A stretch of 64,000 nucleotides of DNA from Salipaludibacillus sp. CUR1. GTDB lineage: Bacteria > Bacillota > Bacilli > Bacillales > Salisediminibacteriaceae. The stretch covers positions 23,764-87,763 of the forward strand of contig NZ_JAIWPE010000014.1 in assembly GCF_021028955.1 (NCBI RefSeq), read 5' to 3'. Of the stretch, positions 7,917 through 16,321 are shown in pieces. The notes beneath the pieces are model-generated. The model did no database searches. It worked only from the letters and a program-made list of their open reading frames with translations, and was not told the origin of the DNA. The position numbers and the translations under genes are program-made. Every line of letters starts with the position of its first letter. Within the stretch, counting starts at the first letter, position 1.

Positions 7917-9677
7917 ATGAAGATAAAAGTTTTTAGTTCGTTTTTAATCTTTTTGTTAATGATTCCTAATGTGAGCATGTTTGTCAGCGCAAATGAAAAC
8001 AATGGCAATACCAGTGAAGAACCGGCAAATTCAGAACCTAACTGGCAAATGACTTGGAACGATGAATTCGATGGCGATGAACTAGATTTGGATAAATGGC
8101 GTATTGATATCGGAAATGGTTTCTATAACGAAGGCGAATGGATAGAGGGCTGGGGAAATAACGAATTACAATCGTACCAGGAAGATAACGTCCGGGTAGA
8201 AGACGGGCGCCTCATTCTTGAAGCACGTGAAGAATCGGTTAGTGATGAGCATGGTGAATATAATTATACGTCTGGAAAAGTCCTCACTGATGAGTCATTC
8301 AGCCAGGCTTACGGCCGGTTTGAAGCAAGCATGAAGCTTCCTGAAGGGCAAGGCTACTGGCCGGCATTCTGGATGATGCCGCAGGATGACGTTTACGGCG
8401 GTTGGGCAGCTTCAGGTGAGATTGATATTATGGAGAACAGAGGCTCTGAAACAGATAAAGTTGGAGCAGCGATTCACTACGGTGACTTGTGGCCGAATAA
8501 TACGTACAGTGAACAATCGTACACGTTCCCTGAGGGTCAGTCTACGACTGATTTCAATGAATACGCGATTGAATGGGAGCCAGGTGAAATACGCTGGTAT
8601 GTGAACGATGAATTGTATTCCACAAAAACGGAGTGGGGGACAAAGTATGGTGAATACCCTGCACCATTTGACCAGGAGTTCTTTATGATTCTGAACTTGG
8701 CAGTTGGCGGCTGGTACGGCGGCGAGCCTGACGAAACAACAGAGTTTCCTGGACGAGTGGAAGTGGAATATGTCCGCGTGTATGAAGACGCAGATGCAGA
8801 ACACCCGCCGCCAGGTGAATGGATTGACCCGGGTAATGGTGACGAGCCGGGTGACGGCGAAACACCACCGGTAGATGAAACGAAGAACTGGGTAGAAGTT
8901 GGGGACAACTTAATTGAAGATGGCACATTCGAAACAACGACTGAGTTCGGTAACGAAAATAACCGTCTCGTATGGAATATTTTTAACATGGGTAACCATG
9001 ATCCAAATGCAGGTATAGCAGATTTCTCAATTGAGAATGAAGTGTTAAAAGCGACAGTCCGCCAAGTAGGCTGGGCATGGTGGCATATACAGCTCATGCA
9101 GGATGTAACGGTGCCAAGCGGGACGTACAAAGTTGAATTTGACATGAAGTCCGAACGAGATCGCACGGTACGGTTTGAATTAGTTAGTTCAGAGTCTGGT
9201 ATTCTGGATTTTGAAGTTGGCGACACTATGGAAACCTACACAGGTTACCTTAATGTGAAGGAAGATGGGGATTATCACATTATGTTCGGGTTGGGCAGAG
9301 GAGAAAATGACCCTCAGCTGGACGTCCCATATGATATCTTCATTGACAATGTAAGACTTGTGGAAGTGGTTGAAGAGGAAGAATCAGAAGAACCTCTTAC
9401 GGCTGCTGAGATGTTAAATGAACTGGAAAATGCGCTGAACGAGTATGTGGATGCAGGGGACGTTCGCGGTCCATTAGTCAACCAGCTCGGGAACACTTTG
9501 CGCCAGGCGCAGCATCATGAGAGCGCCGGCAGATATGAGCAGGCAGCCAAGTTTATGGATAATTATCTTAAACACTTATACCGCGGGCCGAATAAGCGGC
9601 ATGTGGAAGACGATGCAAAATCAGAATTAACAGTTCCTGCAGAAGAAATTATGGCTCAACTAAAAGAAACTGAATAA
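7917..9677 (+). CDS. Secreted GH16 endo-beta-1,3-glucanase (laminarinase-like) with CBM and FIMAH domains
   Basis: A 586-residue exported enzyme. Residues 1-25 form a signal peptide. The GH16 catalytic domain spans ~35-305 with the active-site EIDIME motif at 168-173 (nucleophile E168, acid/base E173) and many conserved Trp. A Pro/Gly/Asp linker follows, then a beta-sandwich carbohydrate-binding module at ~324-485 (CBM4/9-like, beginning NLIEDGTFE). The C-terminus (~495-586) is a helical FIMAH-type domain found in Bacillus extracellular enzymes. The ExDxxE form with an inserted Met is typical of laminarinases rather than lichenases. ATG 7917 follows GAGAGGGGA; a GTG at 7869 would bury the signal peptide. 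Two LacI-type operators upstream suggest induction by glucan fragments. Confidence 0.9.
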   Translation: MKIKVFSSFLIFLLMIPNVSMFVSANENNGNTSEEPANSEPNWQMTWNDEFDGDELDLDKWRIDIGNGFYNEGEWIEGWGNNELQSYQEDNVRVEDGRLILEAREESVSDEHGEYNYTSGKVLTDESFSQAYGRFEASMKLPEGQGYWPAFWMMPQDDVYGGWAASGEIDIMENRGSETDKVGAAIHYGDLWPNNTYSEQSYTFPEGQSTTDFNEYAIEWEPGEIRWYVNDELYSTKTEWGTKYGEYPAPFDQEFFMILNLAVGGWYGGEPDETTEFPGRVEVEYVRVYEDADAEHPPPGEWIDPGNGDEPGDGETPPVDETKNWVEVGDNLIEDGTFETTTEFGNENNRLVWNIFNMGNHDPNAGIADFSIENEVLKATVRQVGWAWWHIQLMQDVTVPSGTYKVEFDMKSERDRTVRFELVSSESGILDFEVGDTMETYTGYLNVKEDGDYHIMFGLGRGENDPQLDVPYDIFIDNVRLVEVVEEEESEEPLTAAEMLNELENALNEYVDAGDVRGPLVNQLGNTLRQAQHHESAGRYEQAAKFMDNYLKHLYRGPNKRHVEDDAKSELTVPAEEIMAQLKETE

Positions 9678-9715
9678 TTTGAGGTTTGAACTTAAACGGT
9701 TGGAAACCTTGCACG

Positions 9716-9744
9716 CCCGGATTCTTACAGAATTCGGGTTTTTA
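9716..9744 (+). terminator. Rho-independent terminator of the glucanase gene
   Basis: CCCGGATTCT / AGAATTCGGG stem with a TAC loop, followed by TTTTT. Confidence 0.85.
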
Positions 9745-9781
9745 AATTAACCCAAACAGATCCTGGAAATTTTACTAAGGG

Positions 9782-9810
9782 TTGAAAAATCTGAAAATTA
9801 AGAGTATATT
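9782..9810 (+). promoter_or_regulatory. Sigma-A promoter of the ACAD operon
   Basis: TTGAAA (9782-9787), a 17-base spacer and TATATT (9805-9810). The start point near 9817 lies right beside the TetR-type operator at 9821. Confidence 0.75.
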
Positions 9811-9820
9811 AAACTTACAT

Positions 9821-9834
9821 ACTGACCGGTCAGT
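9821..9834. promoter_or_regulatory. TetR-type operator, copy 1
   Basis: Perfect palindrome ACTGACCGGTCAGT just downstream of the predicted start point. A second copy with one change lies at 12593, and a tetR-type gene sits between the two. Confidence 0.8.
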
Positions 9835-9887
9835 TTGTAGGCTGGTTATGTCTATACAAGCATTTATACTGGGAGGGGTGAAGGAAT

Positions 9888-11096
9888 TTGAATTTTGATT
9901 ACTCTGATAAGGTGAAGCGGCTCCAGGAGCAGCTGACTGAATTTATGGACAAAAATGTTTATCCAAATGAACAGGCTTATGAAGAATTTGTAGAAAATCA
10001 GTCAGATCCGTGGGCTCGGGTACCGCCGGTCATGGAAGAGATGAAAATAAAAGCAAAAGAAGAAGGGCTCTGGAATTTATTTTTGCCTGACAGCGACTAT
10101 GGACAAGGGTTGTCCAATGTGGAATACGCGCCTCTTTGTGAAATTATGGGAAGGTCTGTTATTGGGCCTGAAGTGTTTAATTGCAATGCTCCTGATACAG
10201 GAAACATGGAAGTTCTTGTTCGTTACGGTTCAGAAGAACAAAAAAGAAAGTGGCTGCTTCCTCTTTTAAATGGGGAAATAAGGTCGTGTTTTTCAATGAC
10301 GGAACCGGACACAGCTTCCTCTGATGCAACTAACATCGGGGCAAGTATTGAAAGAGACGGTGACGAGTATGTCATTAACGGCCGGAAATGGTGGTCGTCC
10401 GGTGGAGGAGACCCCCGCTGCAAGGTAGCCATTTTTATGGGGAAAACGAATCCCGATGCCAACCGCTATGAGCAGCAGTCGATGATTTTGGTCCCGCTGG
10501 ATACACCGGGGGTGACAATCAAACGCAACCTTCCCGTGTTCGGCTACAATCATGCTCCCCACGGTCATGCAGAAATTGACTATAACAATGTGCGGGTGCC
10601 AGCCTCTAATATTTTGTGGGGGGAAGGAAAAGGATTTGCAATCGCACAGGGAAGGCTTGGGCCGGGACGGATCCACCATTGCATGCGTCTGATCGGTTCA
10701 GCGGAGCGGGCGTTAGAGGAAATGTGCAGAAGAGTAAAGGACAGAGTCACTTTTCGGAAGCCTCTCGCTGACCAGGGTGTCATCCGTGAATGGATCGCTG
10801 AATCACGCATTGATATTGAACAGGCGCGGCTTCTGACTTTAAAGGCTGCCTACATGATGGATACTGTCGGAAATAAAGTGGCTAAAAAGGAAATCGCCAT
10901 GATAAAAGTTGTGGCCCCAAGTATGGCACTCAGGGTCATTGACCGGGCGATCCAGGCATTTGGAGGCGCGGGTGTGAGTAATGATTTTCCTTTAGCCCAC
11001 CACTGGGCCAATGCCCGGACGTTAAGGATCGCAGACGGACCGGATGAAGTTCACCGCCGGTCGGTAGCCAAGCTGGAGCTGAGTCACTATTCTTAA
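9888..11096 (+). CDS. Acyl-CoA dehydrogenase, ACAD10/11-like
   Basis: A 402-residue flavoenzyme with the N-terminal helical, middle beta and C-terminal helical acyl-CoA dehydrogenase domains. Motifs are [16 protein letters not shown] (FAD/substrate site, ~128-143), [27 protein letters not shown], and the late [23 protein letters not shown] segment in pieces. The [11 protein letters not shown] and RIHHCMR forms are those of ACAD10/ACAD11 and bacterial LvaC-like enzymes, which act with an APH-fold kinase on 4-hydroxyacyl-CoA. The start is TTG 9888 with GGGAGGGG nine bases upstream. It is the first gene of a TetR-controlled unit with an SDR 23 bases downstream. Confidence 0.85.
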   Translation: MNFDYSDKVKRLQEQLTEFMDKNVYPNEQAYEEFVENQSDPWARVPPVMEEMKIKAKEEGLWNLFLPDSDYGQGLSNVEYAPLCEIMGRSVIGPEVFNCNAPDTGNMEVLVRYGSEEQKRKWLLPLLNGEIRSCFSMTEPDTASSDATNIGASIERDGDEYVINGRKWWSSGGGDPRCKVAIFMGKTNPDANRYEQQSMILVPLDTPGVTIKRNLPVFGYNHAPHGHAEIDYNNVRVPASNILWGEGKGFAIAQGRLGPGRIHHCMRLIGSAERALEEMCRRVKDRVTFRKPLADQGVIREWIAESRIDIEQARLLTLKAAYMMDTVGNKVAKKEIAMIKVVAPSMALRVIDRAIQAFGGAGVSNDFPLAHHWANARTLRIADGPDEVHRRSVAKLELSHYS

Positions 11097-11119
11097 TTTG
11101 AATGTGGAGGAAGATAACG

Positions 11120-11896
11120 ATGCATGTTAAAGAACTGTTTAATTTACAAGGAAAAACCGCCATTATCACCGGAGGAGGCAGAGGGCTGGGAGAACAGATT
11201 GCAAAGGCCTTTGCCGAGGCAGGAGCCAATATTGTCCTTTGCTCACGCAAGGTTGAAGCGTGCGAGGCTGTAAGCGCCCAATTGCAGGAAGAAGGAGTAA
11301 AAACATTAGCTTTAAAATGTGACATTACGAATTCAGAAGATGTGCAGCAAGTGATTGAGAGAACACTCGGCACATTTGGAAAAATTGATATTCTCGTTAA
11401 TAACAGCGGAGCCACATGGGGGGCGCCTGCTGAAGAAATGCCGGCTGAGGCATGGAAAAAAGTGATAGATGTCAATGTCACCGGAACATTTTTAATGTCG
11501 CAGGCTGCGGGAAGGGAAATGATTAAACAAAAGTCAGGGAAAATTATTAATATCTCGTCTGTGGCAGGTTTGGGAGGCACCGACCCAAAGGTAATGGATA
11601 CGATCGGCTACAATACAAGTAAAGGGGCAGTCATGACATTCACTAAAGACCTGGCAGTCAAATGGGGCCAGTATAATATCAATGTTAATGCTATTGCGCC
11701 GGGCTTTTTCCCTACAAAAATGTCCAAGGTAGTGCTGGAACAAGGCGGAGATGCCATACTTGGACGCACGCCTTTAAACCGTTTTGGCAGTGAGGATGAT
11801 TTAAAAGGTGCCGTTCTCTTCCTTGCATCCAAAGCTTCTGATTTTGTTACAGGCGACACGCTTATAGTTGACGGAGGTACCCACGCGTTTACGTAA
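11120..11896 (+). CDS. Short-chain dehydrogenase/reductase (SDR)
   Basis: A 258-residue classical SDR. It has the NAD(P)-binding TGGGRGLG motif near residue 17, the CDITN acidic turn, NNSG (usual NNAG), the catalytic Ser of NISSVAG and YNTSK (Tyr and Lys), and a C-terminal GDTLIVDGG. The family oxidises or reduces hydroxyl/keto groups; here a 3-hydroxyacyl-CoA or related step is likely from context. Starting at ATG 11120 fits GTGGAGG nine bases upstream; the ATG at 11102 overlaps that ribosome site. It is co-transcribed with the acyl-CoA dehydrogenase just upstream. Confidence 0.88.
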   Translation: MHVKELFNLQGKTAIITGGGRGLGEQIAKAFAEAGANIVLCSRKVEACEAVSAQLQEEGVKTLALKCDITNSEDVQQVIERTLGTFGKIDILVNNSGATWGAPAEEMPAEAWKKVIDVNVTGTFLMSQAAGREMIKQKSGKIINISSVAGLGGTDPKVMDTIGYNTSKGAVMTFTKDLAVKWGQYNINVNAIAPGFFPTKMSKVVLEQGGDAILGRTPLNRFGSEDDLKGAVLFLASKASDFVTGDTLIVDGGTHAFT

Positions 11897-11911
11897 GGAG
11901 TCACCCTATTT

Positions 11912-11921
11912 ATGCTATAAT
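11912..11921 (+). promoter_or_regulatory. Extended -10 promoter of the tetR-type gene
   Basis: TATGCTATAAT contains a TG-N-TATAAT extended -10 (TATAAT at 11916-11921). The predicted start near 11928 favours translation from GTG 11958 rather than ATG 11940. Confidence 0.6.
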
Positions 11922-11957
11922 GTGTGAAAAATAGCAGACATGAAAGGGATTATTAAA

Positions 11958-12524
11958 GTGAAAGAAAAAATTTTAGCAAAAAGCATTGGATTGTTTGAAA
12001 AGAAAGGTTTCAGCGAGACGTCAATACAGGATATTGTTGATGTCCTGGGAGTGACCAAAGGAACATTTTATTACTATTTTAAAAGTAAAGAAGAGCTTCT
12101 GATGGATATCCACCTCCGTTATATCAGCGATATTGTTGAGCATCAGAAGAAAATTATCGAGGATACCGGCAAAGACAGCCGGACAAAATTGTTTGATATC
12201 GTGTATATGCTTATAAAAAGTATAGAAACACAAGGCGCCAGTGCACGGGTTTTCTTCAGGGAAATGCGCCATTTAAGTGACAAGCATCTGGAGGAAATTA
12301 TTCCGAAACGGGACCAATTTTTTGACCAGCTTAAAGCGATGATCGAAGAAGGGATGTCAAAGGGAGAGTTCAGAAACGATCTGCGCTCAGATATTGTCAC
12401 GTTTGCTGTGTTAGGCGCGTGCAACTGGAGCTATCAGTGGTTTAATCCGAATGGACCGGTTCCCGATTACGAAATAGCTGAAATATATTTGGAGATTTTC
12501 TTAAACGGCATTCATACAAAGTAA
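11958..12524 (+). CDS. TetR/AcrR-family repressor of the acyl-CoA cluster
   Basis: A 188-residue one-component regulator. The N-terminal helix-turn-helix reads SIQDIVDVLGVTKGTFYYYF, with the usual GTFYYYFKSKEELL, and the helical C-terminal ligand domain carries FFREMRHLSDKHLEEI. It resembles FadR/PaaR-type acyl-CoA-responsive repressors, so the inducer is probably an acyl-CoA. GTG 11958 has AAAGGGA eight bases upstream; ATG 11940 is in frame but has no ribosome site and only a ~12-base leader. Two matching palindromes, before the genes at 9888 and 12658, are its likely operators. Its own promoter lacks one. Confidence 0.87.
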   Translation: MKEKILAKSIGLFEKKGFSETSIQDIVDVLGVTKGTFYYYFKSKEELLMDIHLRYISDIVEHQKKIIEDTGKDSRTKLFDIVYMLIKSIETQGASARVFFREMRHLSDKHLEEIIPKRDQFFDQLKAMIEEGMSKGEFRNDLRSDIVTFAVLGACNWSYQWFNPNGPVPDYEIAEIYLEIFLNGIHTK

Positions 12525-12592
12525 ATCACCTGATTGGAAACTTCTTTAAATTTAAAAGGTGAACAGGCAAAGAATACTTATAGCTTTAACAT

Positions 12593-12606
12593 ACTAACCG
12601 GTCAGT
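12593..12606. promoter_or_regulatory. TetR-type operator, copy 2
   Basis: ACTAACCGGTCAGT matches the operator at 9821 at 13 of 14 positions and lies 52 bases ahead of the 3-hydroxyacyl-CoA dehydrogenase start. Confidence 0.78.
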
Positions 12607-12657
12607 CAAAAAGGCTGGTAGAGGAAGTCCTTAACTAACTGAAAGGGAGAGATAGGA

Positions 12658-13530
12658 ATGAGGATTGAAGCCATAAAGCAGGTTACGGTTGCTGGAGCAG
12701 GGTCTATGGGTCATCAGATCGGCATGCTGTTCGCGTTGGGAGGCTATCAGACGGTGATACAGGATGTGAACGAAGAAGCTTTAAATAAAGCTCAGGAAGC
12801 GTTAGCTTTCCAAATGGATAAATGGGTAAACAAAGGAAAGATTTCAGAATCCGAAAAAGATGCCTCGTTTTCAAGGCTGACTTTTACCACCAGCCTGAAA
12901 GAAGCCGTCCTTCATGCTGATTTTGTAGTTGAAGCAGTCGTCGAAAAACTGGATGTAAAAAGACAGGTGTTTGCCGAGGTTGACCAATTTGCCCCGCCGC
13001 ACACTATTATTGCCACTAACAGCTCTACAATTGTCAGTTCATTAATTGCTGACGAAACAGAAAGGCCGGACAAGGTATGTAATATGCATTTCTTTTTCCC
13101 GCCTCTTGTCATGGACTGCGTAGAAGTTGTTAAAGGAGAGCATACATCTGACGAAACAGCCCAGATCACAATGGATCTCTGTGAAAAAATCAACCGGACA
13201 GCCGTTCTGATCAATAAAGAAATTTCCGGTTTTATCGCCAACCGTATTCTCGGAGCTTTAACGAAAGAAGCGGTAAACCTTTATGAAGAGGGTTACGCGG
13301 ATTTTGAAGACATAGACTTGATTTGCACAAAAGCGTTAAAGCATCCGATCGGTCCTTTCGCTTTAATGGACCTTTCAGGAATTGATGTCGCTTATTTAGT
13401 TAATCAGCAGCGTTACGCAGAAACGGGTGATCCGGAAGATAAGCCCGCCAGATGTATAGAAGAAAAAGTTGAGGCTGGAACACTGGGCCGTAAAACAGGT
13501 AAAGGATGGTACGACTACGCCAAAGCGTAA
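12658..13530 (+). CDS. 3-hydroxyacyl-CoA dehydrogenase (HbdA/FadB2-like)
   Basis: A 290-residue NAD-dependent enzyme oxidising 3-hydroxyacyl-CoA to 3-ketoacyl-CoA. The Rossmann motif VAGAGSMGHQIG is near residues 10-21, ATNSSTIVSSL near 121-131, the catalytic His in MHFFFP, the KEISGFIANRIL segment in the C-terminal domain, and a DLSGID dimer helix. Length suits the stand-alone 3-hydroxybutyryl-CoA-type enzyme rather than the fused FadB/FadN. GAAAGGGAGAG lies upstream of ATG. It heads the second TetR-controlled unit, with the enoyl-CoA hydratase 30 bases downstream. Confidence 0.9.
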   Translation: MRIEAIKQVTVAGAGSMGHQIGMLFALGGYQTVIQDVNEEALNKAQEALAFQMDKWVNKGKISESEKDASFSRLTFTTSLKEAVLHADFVVEAVVEKLDVKRQVFAEVDQFAPPHTIIATNSSTIVSSLIADETERPDKVCNMHFFFPPLVMDCVEVVKGEHTSDETAQITMDLCEKINRTAVLINKEISGFIANRILGALTKEAVNLYEEGYADFEDIDLICTKALKHPIGPFALMDLSGIDVAYLVNQQRYAETGDPEDKPARCIEEKVEAGTLGRKTGKGWYDYAKA

Positions 13531-13560
13531 TGCTATTAATCTAAGAAGAGGTGAAAAGCT

Positions 13561-14340
13561 GTGAGCGAATTTATTCATGTGGAAAAAACAAACGGTGTGG
13601 CCGTCTTAACAATTGACCGTCCTCCGCTGAATGTCTTAAGTAAAAAGGTATTTAAGGAACTTGGGGAAGCATTCGATGCTCTTAAAGATGATCCTGAAGC
13701 TATTGCAGTTGTCTTGAAAAGTGCCGGTGAAAAAGCGTTTGTTGCCGGAGCAGATATTAAAGAATTTCCCGAGATGATCGGACGGGAAGACAGCAAGGAT
13801 ACTATTATGGAAGGGCACCGTGTTTTAGACGCGATTGACTCCTTTCCTAAACCAACCATCGTGGTCCTGGACGGTCTGACGCTGGGAGGCGGCTGTGAAC
13901 TGGCTTTAACATTTGATATACGCATCGCTGAGGAACATGCCCAAATCGGGCTGCCAGAAGTCAAACTTGGGATATTCCCAGGGGGAGGGGGCACGCAAAG
14001 ACTCCCGCGTCTCGTAGGAAAAGCGAAGGCTAAGGAAATGATGTATACAGGAGAGCCTGTTTCGGCACAAGAGGCAAAGGAAATCGGCCTGGTTAACCAG
14101 GTCACAGCAAAGGGAGAAGGCGTCTCTGAAGCAATAAAAATGGCTGGTAAAATGACCGGCTATTCGCTCCAGTCTTTATCCCGCATTAAGAAGGCGGTAA
14201 ATGAAGGGATGGATGTGGGATTAAATGAAGGAATTGACCTGGAAGCAGGATTATTTGCAGACATTTTTCAAACAGAAGATGTAAAAGAAGGCGTGCGGGC
14301 TTTCATAGAAAAACGAAAGCCGTCTTTTAAGCATAAATAA
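13561..14340 (+). CDS. Enoyl-CoA hydratase/isomerase
   Basis: A 259-residue crotonase-fold enzyme hydrating trans-2-enoyl-CoA. Visible features are AFVAGADIKEF (CoA and oxyanion site), LGGGCELALTFDIRIA with the first catalytic Glu, and QIGLPEVKLGIFPGGGGTQRLPRL (in two pieces) with the second catalytic Glu. Both glutamates are present, so true hydratase activity is likely. The start is GTG 13561 after AGAAGAGGTGAAAAG. It lies between the hydroxyacyl-CoA dehydrogenase and the APH-type kinase. Confidence 0.9.
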   Translation: MSEFIHVEKTNGVAVLTIDRPPLNVLSKKVFKELGEAFDALKDDPEAIAVVLKSAGEKAFVAGADIKEFPEMIGREDSKDTIMEGHRVLDAIDSFPKPTIVVLDGLTLGGGCELALTFDIRIAEEHAQIGLPEVKLGIFPGGGGTQRLPRLVGKAKAKEMMYTGEPVSAQEAKEIGLVNQVTAKGEGVSEAIKMAGKMTGYSLQSLSRIKKAVNEGMDVGLNEGIDLEAGLFADIFQTEDVKEGVRAFIEKRKPSFKHK

Positions 14341-14432
14341 TCGTGAAAACAGAACGAGTATATAGATATATAGTCTTCTCAACATGCGGCTGATCAAACG
14401 AGTGGCTGATAAAAAGATTTGAAGGAGCTGGT

Positions 14433-15497
14433 ATGACCATGGAAGATACAATTCCTGTGCGCCAGGGAGAAGAAATAAATACTGTCGCGCTTGAAAAATA
14501 CCTTAGAGAAAAACTTGATGGCTTACCTGATAGCCGTTTGCTTATTGAACAGTTTTCTTCCGGGGCTTCAAACCTGACTTACCAGTTGACTGTTGGAGAA
14601 TGGCAGGCGGTTCTCAGACGACCGCCTCTTGGCCCCGTAGCCCCGAAGGCACACGATATGCAAAGGGAATACACCGTGCTGAAAGAACTGCACCCTGTAT
14701 TTCCTGCTGCCCCTCAGCCTTTTTTATACTGTGACGATGAATCGGTTATCGGCAGTCCCTTCTTCATTATGGAAAGACGCAACGGCGTTGTCCTGAATAC
14801 GGAATTTCCTGAAGGGGCAGACGTTTCTGAAGAGCTTTGCAGGAAGATTTCAGATAAAATGGTCGATACTCTTGTCGAACTGCACACCATTGATTATAAA
14901 AAAACAGGTTTAGTTCATATGACAAAGCCTTATGGATTTATGGAAAGGCAGGTTGAAGGCTGGATCACCCGGTATGAACGGGCAAAAACCGGTGAGATCG
15001 CAGGCGTGGAACAGCTGAAAACCTGGCTGACGGCGAATATCCCTGTTTCCAGGGAGGCTACGGTCATTCATTATGATTTCAAGTTAAATAATACGATGTT
15101 TTCCGAAGATTTTTCTGAGGTAACTGGGCTTTTCGACTGGGAAATGACGACAGTAGGTGATCCGCTCGCCGATTTAGGTGCTGCCATGAGTTACTGGATT
15201 GTTAAAGATGACCCTGAACCCCTGCAGTATGCGATGGGTAAACCGCCGGTAACAGTCATGCCGGGCTTTATGTCGAGAGAAGAATTTGTAAAAACCTATG
15301 CTGAGAAAAGCGGCCGGGATGTCTCCGAATTCCACTTTTATTTAGCTTTTGCCTATTTTAAATTAGCTGTCATATGCCAGCAAATCTATTACCGCTGGAA
15401 AAAGGGCCAGACTCAGGATAAACGGTTTGCCAATCTGGACCGGTTTGTTGACCTGCTGATTCAACAGGCTCTGGCGACAGCGCTGGAAGAAGGTTAA
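14433..15497 (+). CDS. APH-fold phosphotransferase (ACAD10/11- and LvaA-type kinase)
   Basis: A 354-residue protein with the aminoglycoside-phosphotransferase/choline-kinase fold. It has the ATP-binding N-lobe (SSGASNLTYQL, AVLRRPPLGP), Brenner's motif H213-x-D215 with N220, and the Mg-binding FDWEM with D235 followed by GDPLADLG. The RRPPLGPVAP element is characteristic of the kinase domain fused to acyl-CoA dehydrogenase in ACAD10/11 and separate in LvaA. Those kinases phosphorylate the 4-hydroxyl of 4-hydroxyacyl-CoA. Here the paired dehydrogenase gene is at 9888. GAAGGAG is five bases before ATG 14433. Antibiotic resistance is not suggested by the context. Confidence 0.85.
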   Translation: MTMEDTIPVRQGEEINTVALEKYLREKLDGLPDSRLLIEQFSSGASNLTYQLTVGEWQAVLRRPPLGPVAPKAHDMQREYTVLKELHPVFPAAPQPFLYCDDESVIGSPFFIMERRNGVVLNTEFPEGADVSEELCRKISDKMVDTLVELHTIDYKKTGLVHMTKPYGFMERQVEGWITRYERAKTGEIAGVEQLKTWLTANIPVSREATVIHYDFKLNNTMFSEDFSEVTGLFDWEMTTVGDPLADLGAAMSYWIVKDDPEPLQYAMGKPPVTVMPGFMSREEFVKTYAEKSGRDVSEFHFYLAFAYFKLAVICQQIYYRWKKGQTQDKRFANLDRFVDLLIQQALATALEEG

Positions 15498-15534
15498 ACC
15501 AAATGACTTCTGGTAAAAGAAGAGGGGCCGTCTG

Positions 15535-16257
15535 ATGACAAAAGTACACCTTCTTTTTAAAAAAGAAGAGATTAATGAAGAAAAGATAGATGGGAAAATA
15601 GCTGTCGTGTTCGATGTGCTGCTGGCTACTTCAACGATAACAGCTGCGCTGACGGACGGCGTTAAAGAAGTGGTTCCTGTACTCAACAGGGAAGAAGCGG
15701 AAAGCGAGTCGCTCGGAAGACAGGAAGGGACGTTCTTAATTGCAGGGGAACATGAAGGCAAAGCGATTGAAAACTTTCACGAGCCTAACCCGGTAAAACT
15801 GAAAAAACTGGTGGCAGGCAAGACAATGATCCTGTCAACAACGAACGGAACCGTCGCTGTCAGGAAGGCCTCTACAGCAAAGAAAGTCTATATCTCTTCC
15901 CTTCTAAATGGAAAAGCAGCCGCCGAGGAAATTGTAACTAACCATGCTGATGAAACAGTCGTTTTAATCTGTTCAGGTTCTTCCGGGGAGTTCTGTATAG
16001 AAGACTTTTATGGCGCAGGCTATTTCATTGATTGTCTGATGAAAAAAGAAGAGTCCTTTCCTGAACTGACGGACGCCGCTTATGCAGCTTATCTGTTTTA
16101 CGAAAGGCAGAAAGATGAATCAGAAAAGGTGCTGTTACAGTCGAGAGTCGGGCAAATGCTGGCTGCGTCAGGTTACGGCGAGGAAGTGCGTTTTGTAGCT
16201 GACTGCGGGGCTTTAACTGTGGTCCCTTACTTACATGGTAAAAAAATAATTGTTTAA
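15535..16257 (+). CDS. ComB-like 2-phosphosulfolactate phosphatase family protein
   Basis: A 240-residue protein of the ComB family. The N-terminal block FDVLLATSTITAAL corresponds to the family's DVLRAT(T/S) motif, LSTTNGTVAV is the 'TTNGT' motif, and LICSGSSGEFCIEDFYGAG is the third conserved block. Classical ComB makes (R)-3-sulfolactate in coenzyme M synthesis, a pathway not expected here. The Arg of DVLRAT appears to be Leu, so the substrate may differ. It is 37 bases after the kinase gene and is followed at once by an acyl-CoA dehydrogenase, so a role in the same catabolic unit is plausible but unproven. Confidence 0.8.
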   Translation: MTKVHLLFKKEEINEEKIDGKIAVVFDVLLATSTITAALTDGVKEVVPVLNREEAESESLGRQEGTFLIAGEHEGKAIENFHEPNPVKLKKLVAGKTMILSTTNGTVAVRKASTAKKVYISSLLNGKAAAEEIVTNHADETVVLICSGSSGEFCIEDFYGAGYFIDCLMKKEESFPELTDAAYAAYLFYERQKDESEKVLLQSRVGQMLAASGYGEEVRFVADCGALTVVPYLHGKKIIV

Positions 16258-16321
16258 TGAGTGGATGGAGGCTTCATACTTGCCATCCAATGAGACAGTC
16301 CAAATAGAGGAGCTGATTGAA

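Noticed and set aside
8537..9226. 229-aa antisense ORF in the glucanase gene
   Set aside because: It lies wholly opposite a well-supported GH16 gene, is Ser/Pro-rich low complexity and has no ribosome site.
10936..11580. 214-aa antisense ORF
   Set aside because: It spans the end of one and most of another supported gene on the opposite strand and shows no family motifs.
13575..14105. 176-aa antisense ORF in the enoyl-CoA hydratase gene
   Set aside because: Mirror frame of a gene with all catalytic motifs; composition is typical of a shadow ORF.
14433..15497. Aminoglycoside resistance phosphotransferase
   Set aside because: The fold is shared, but the RRPPLGP motif and catabolic operon context fit the ACAD10/11- and LvaA-type kinases.
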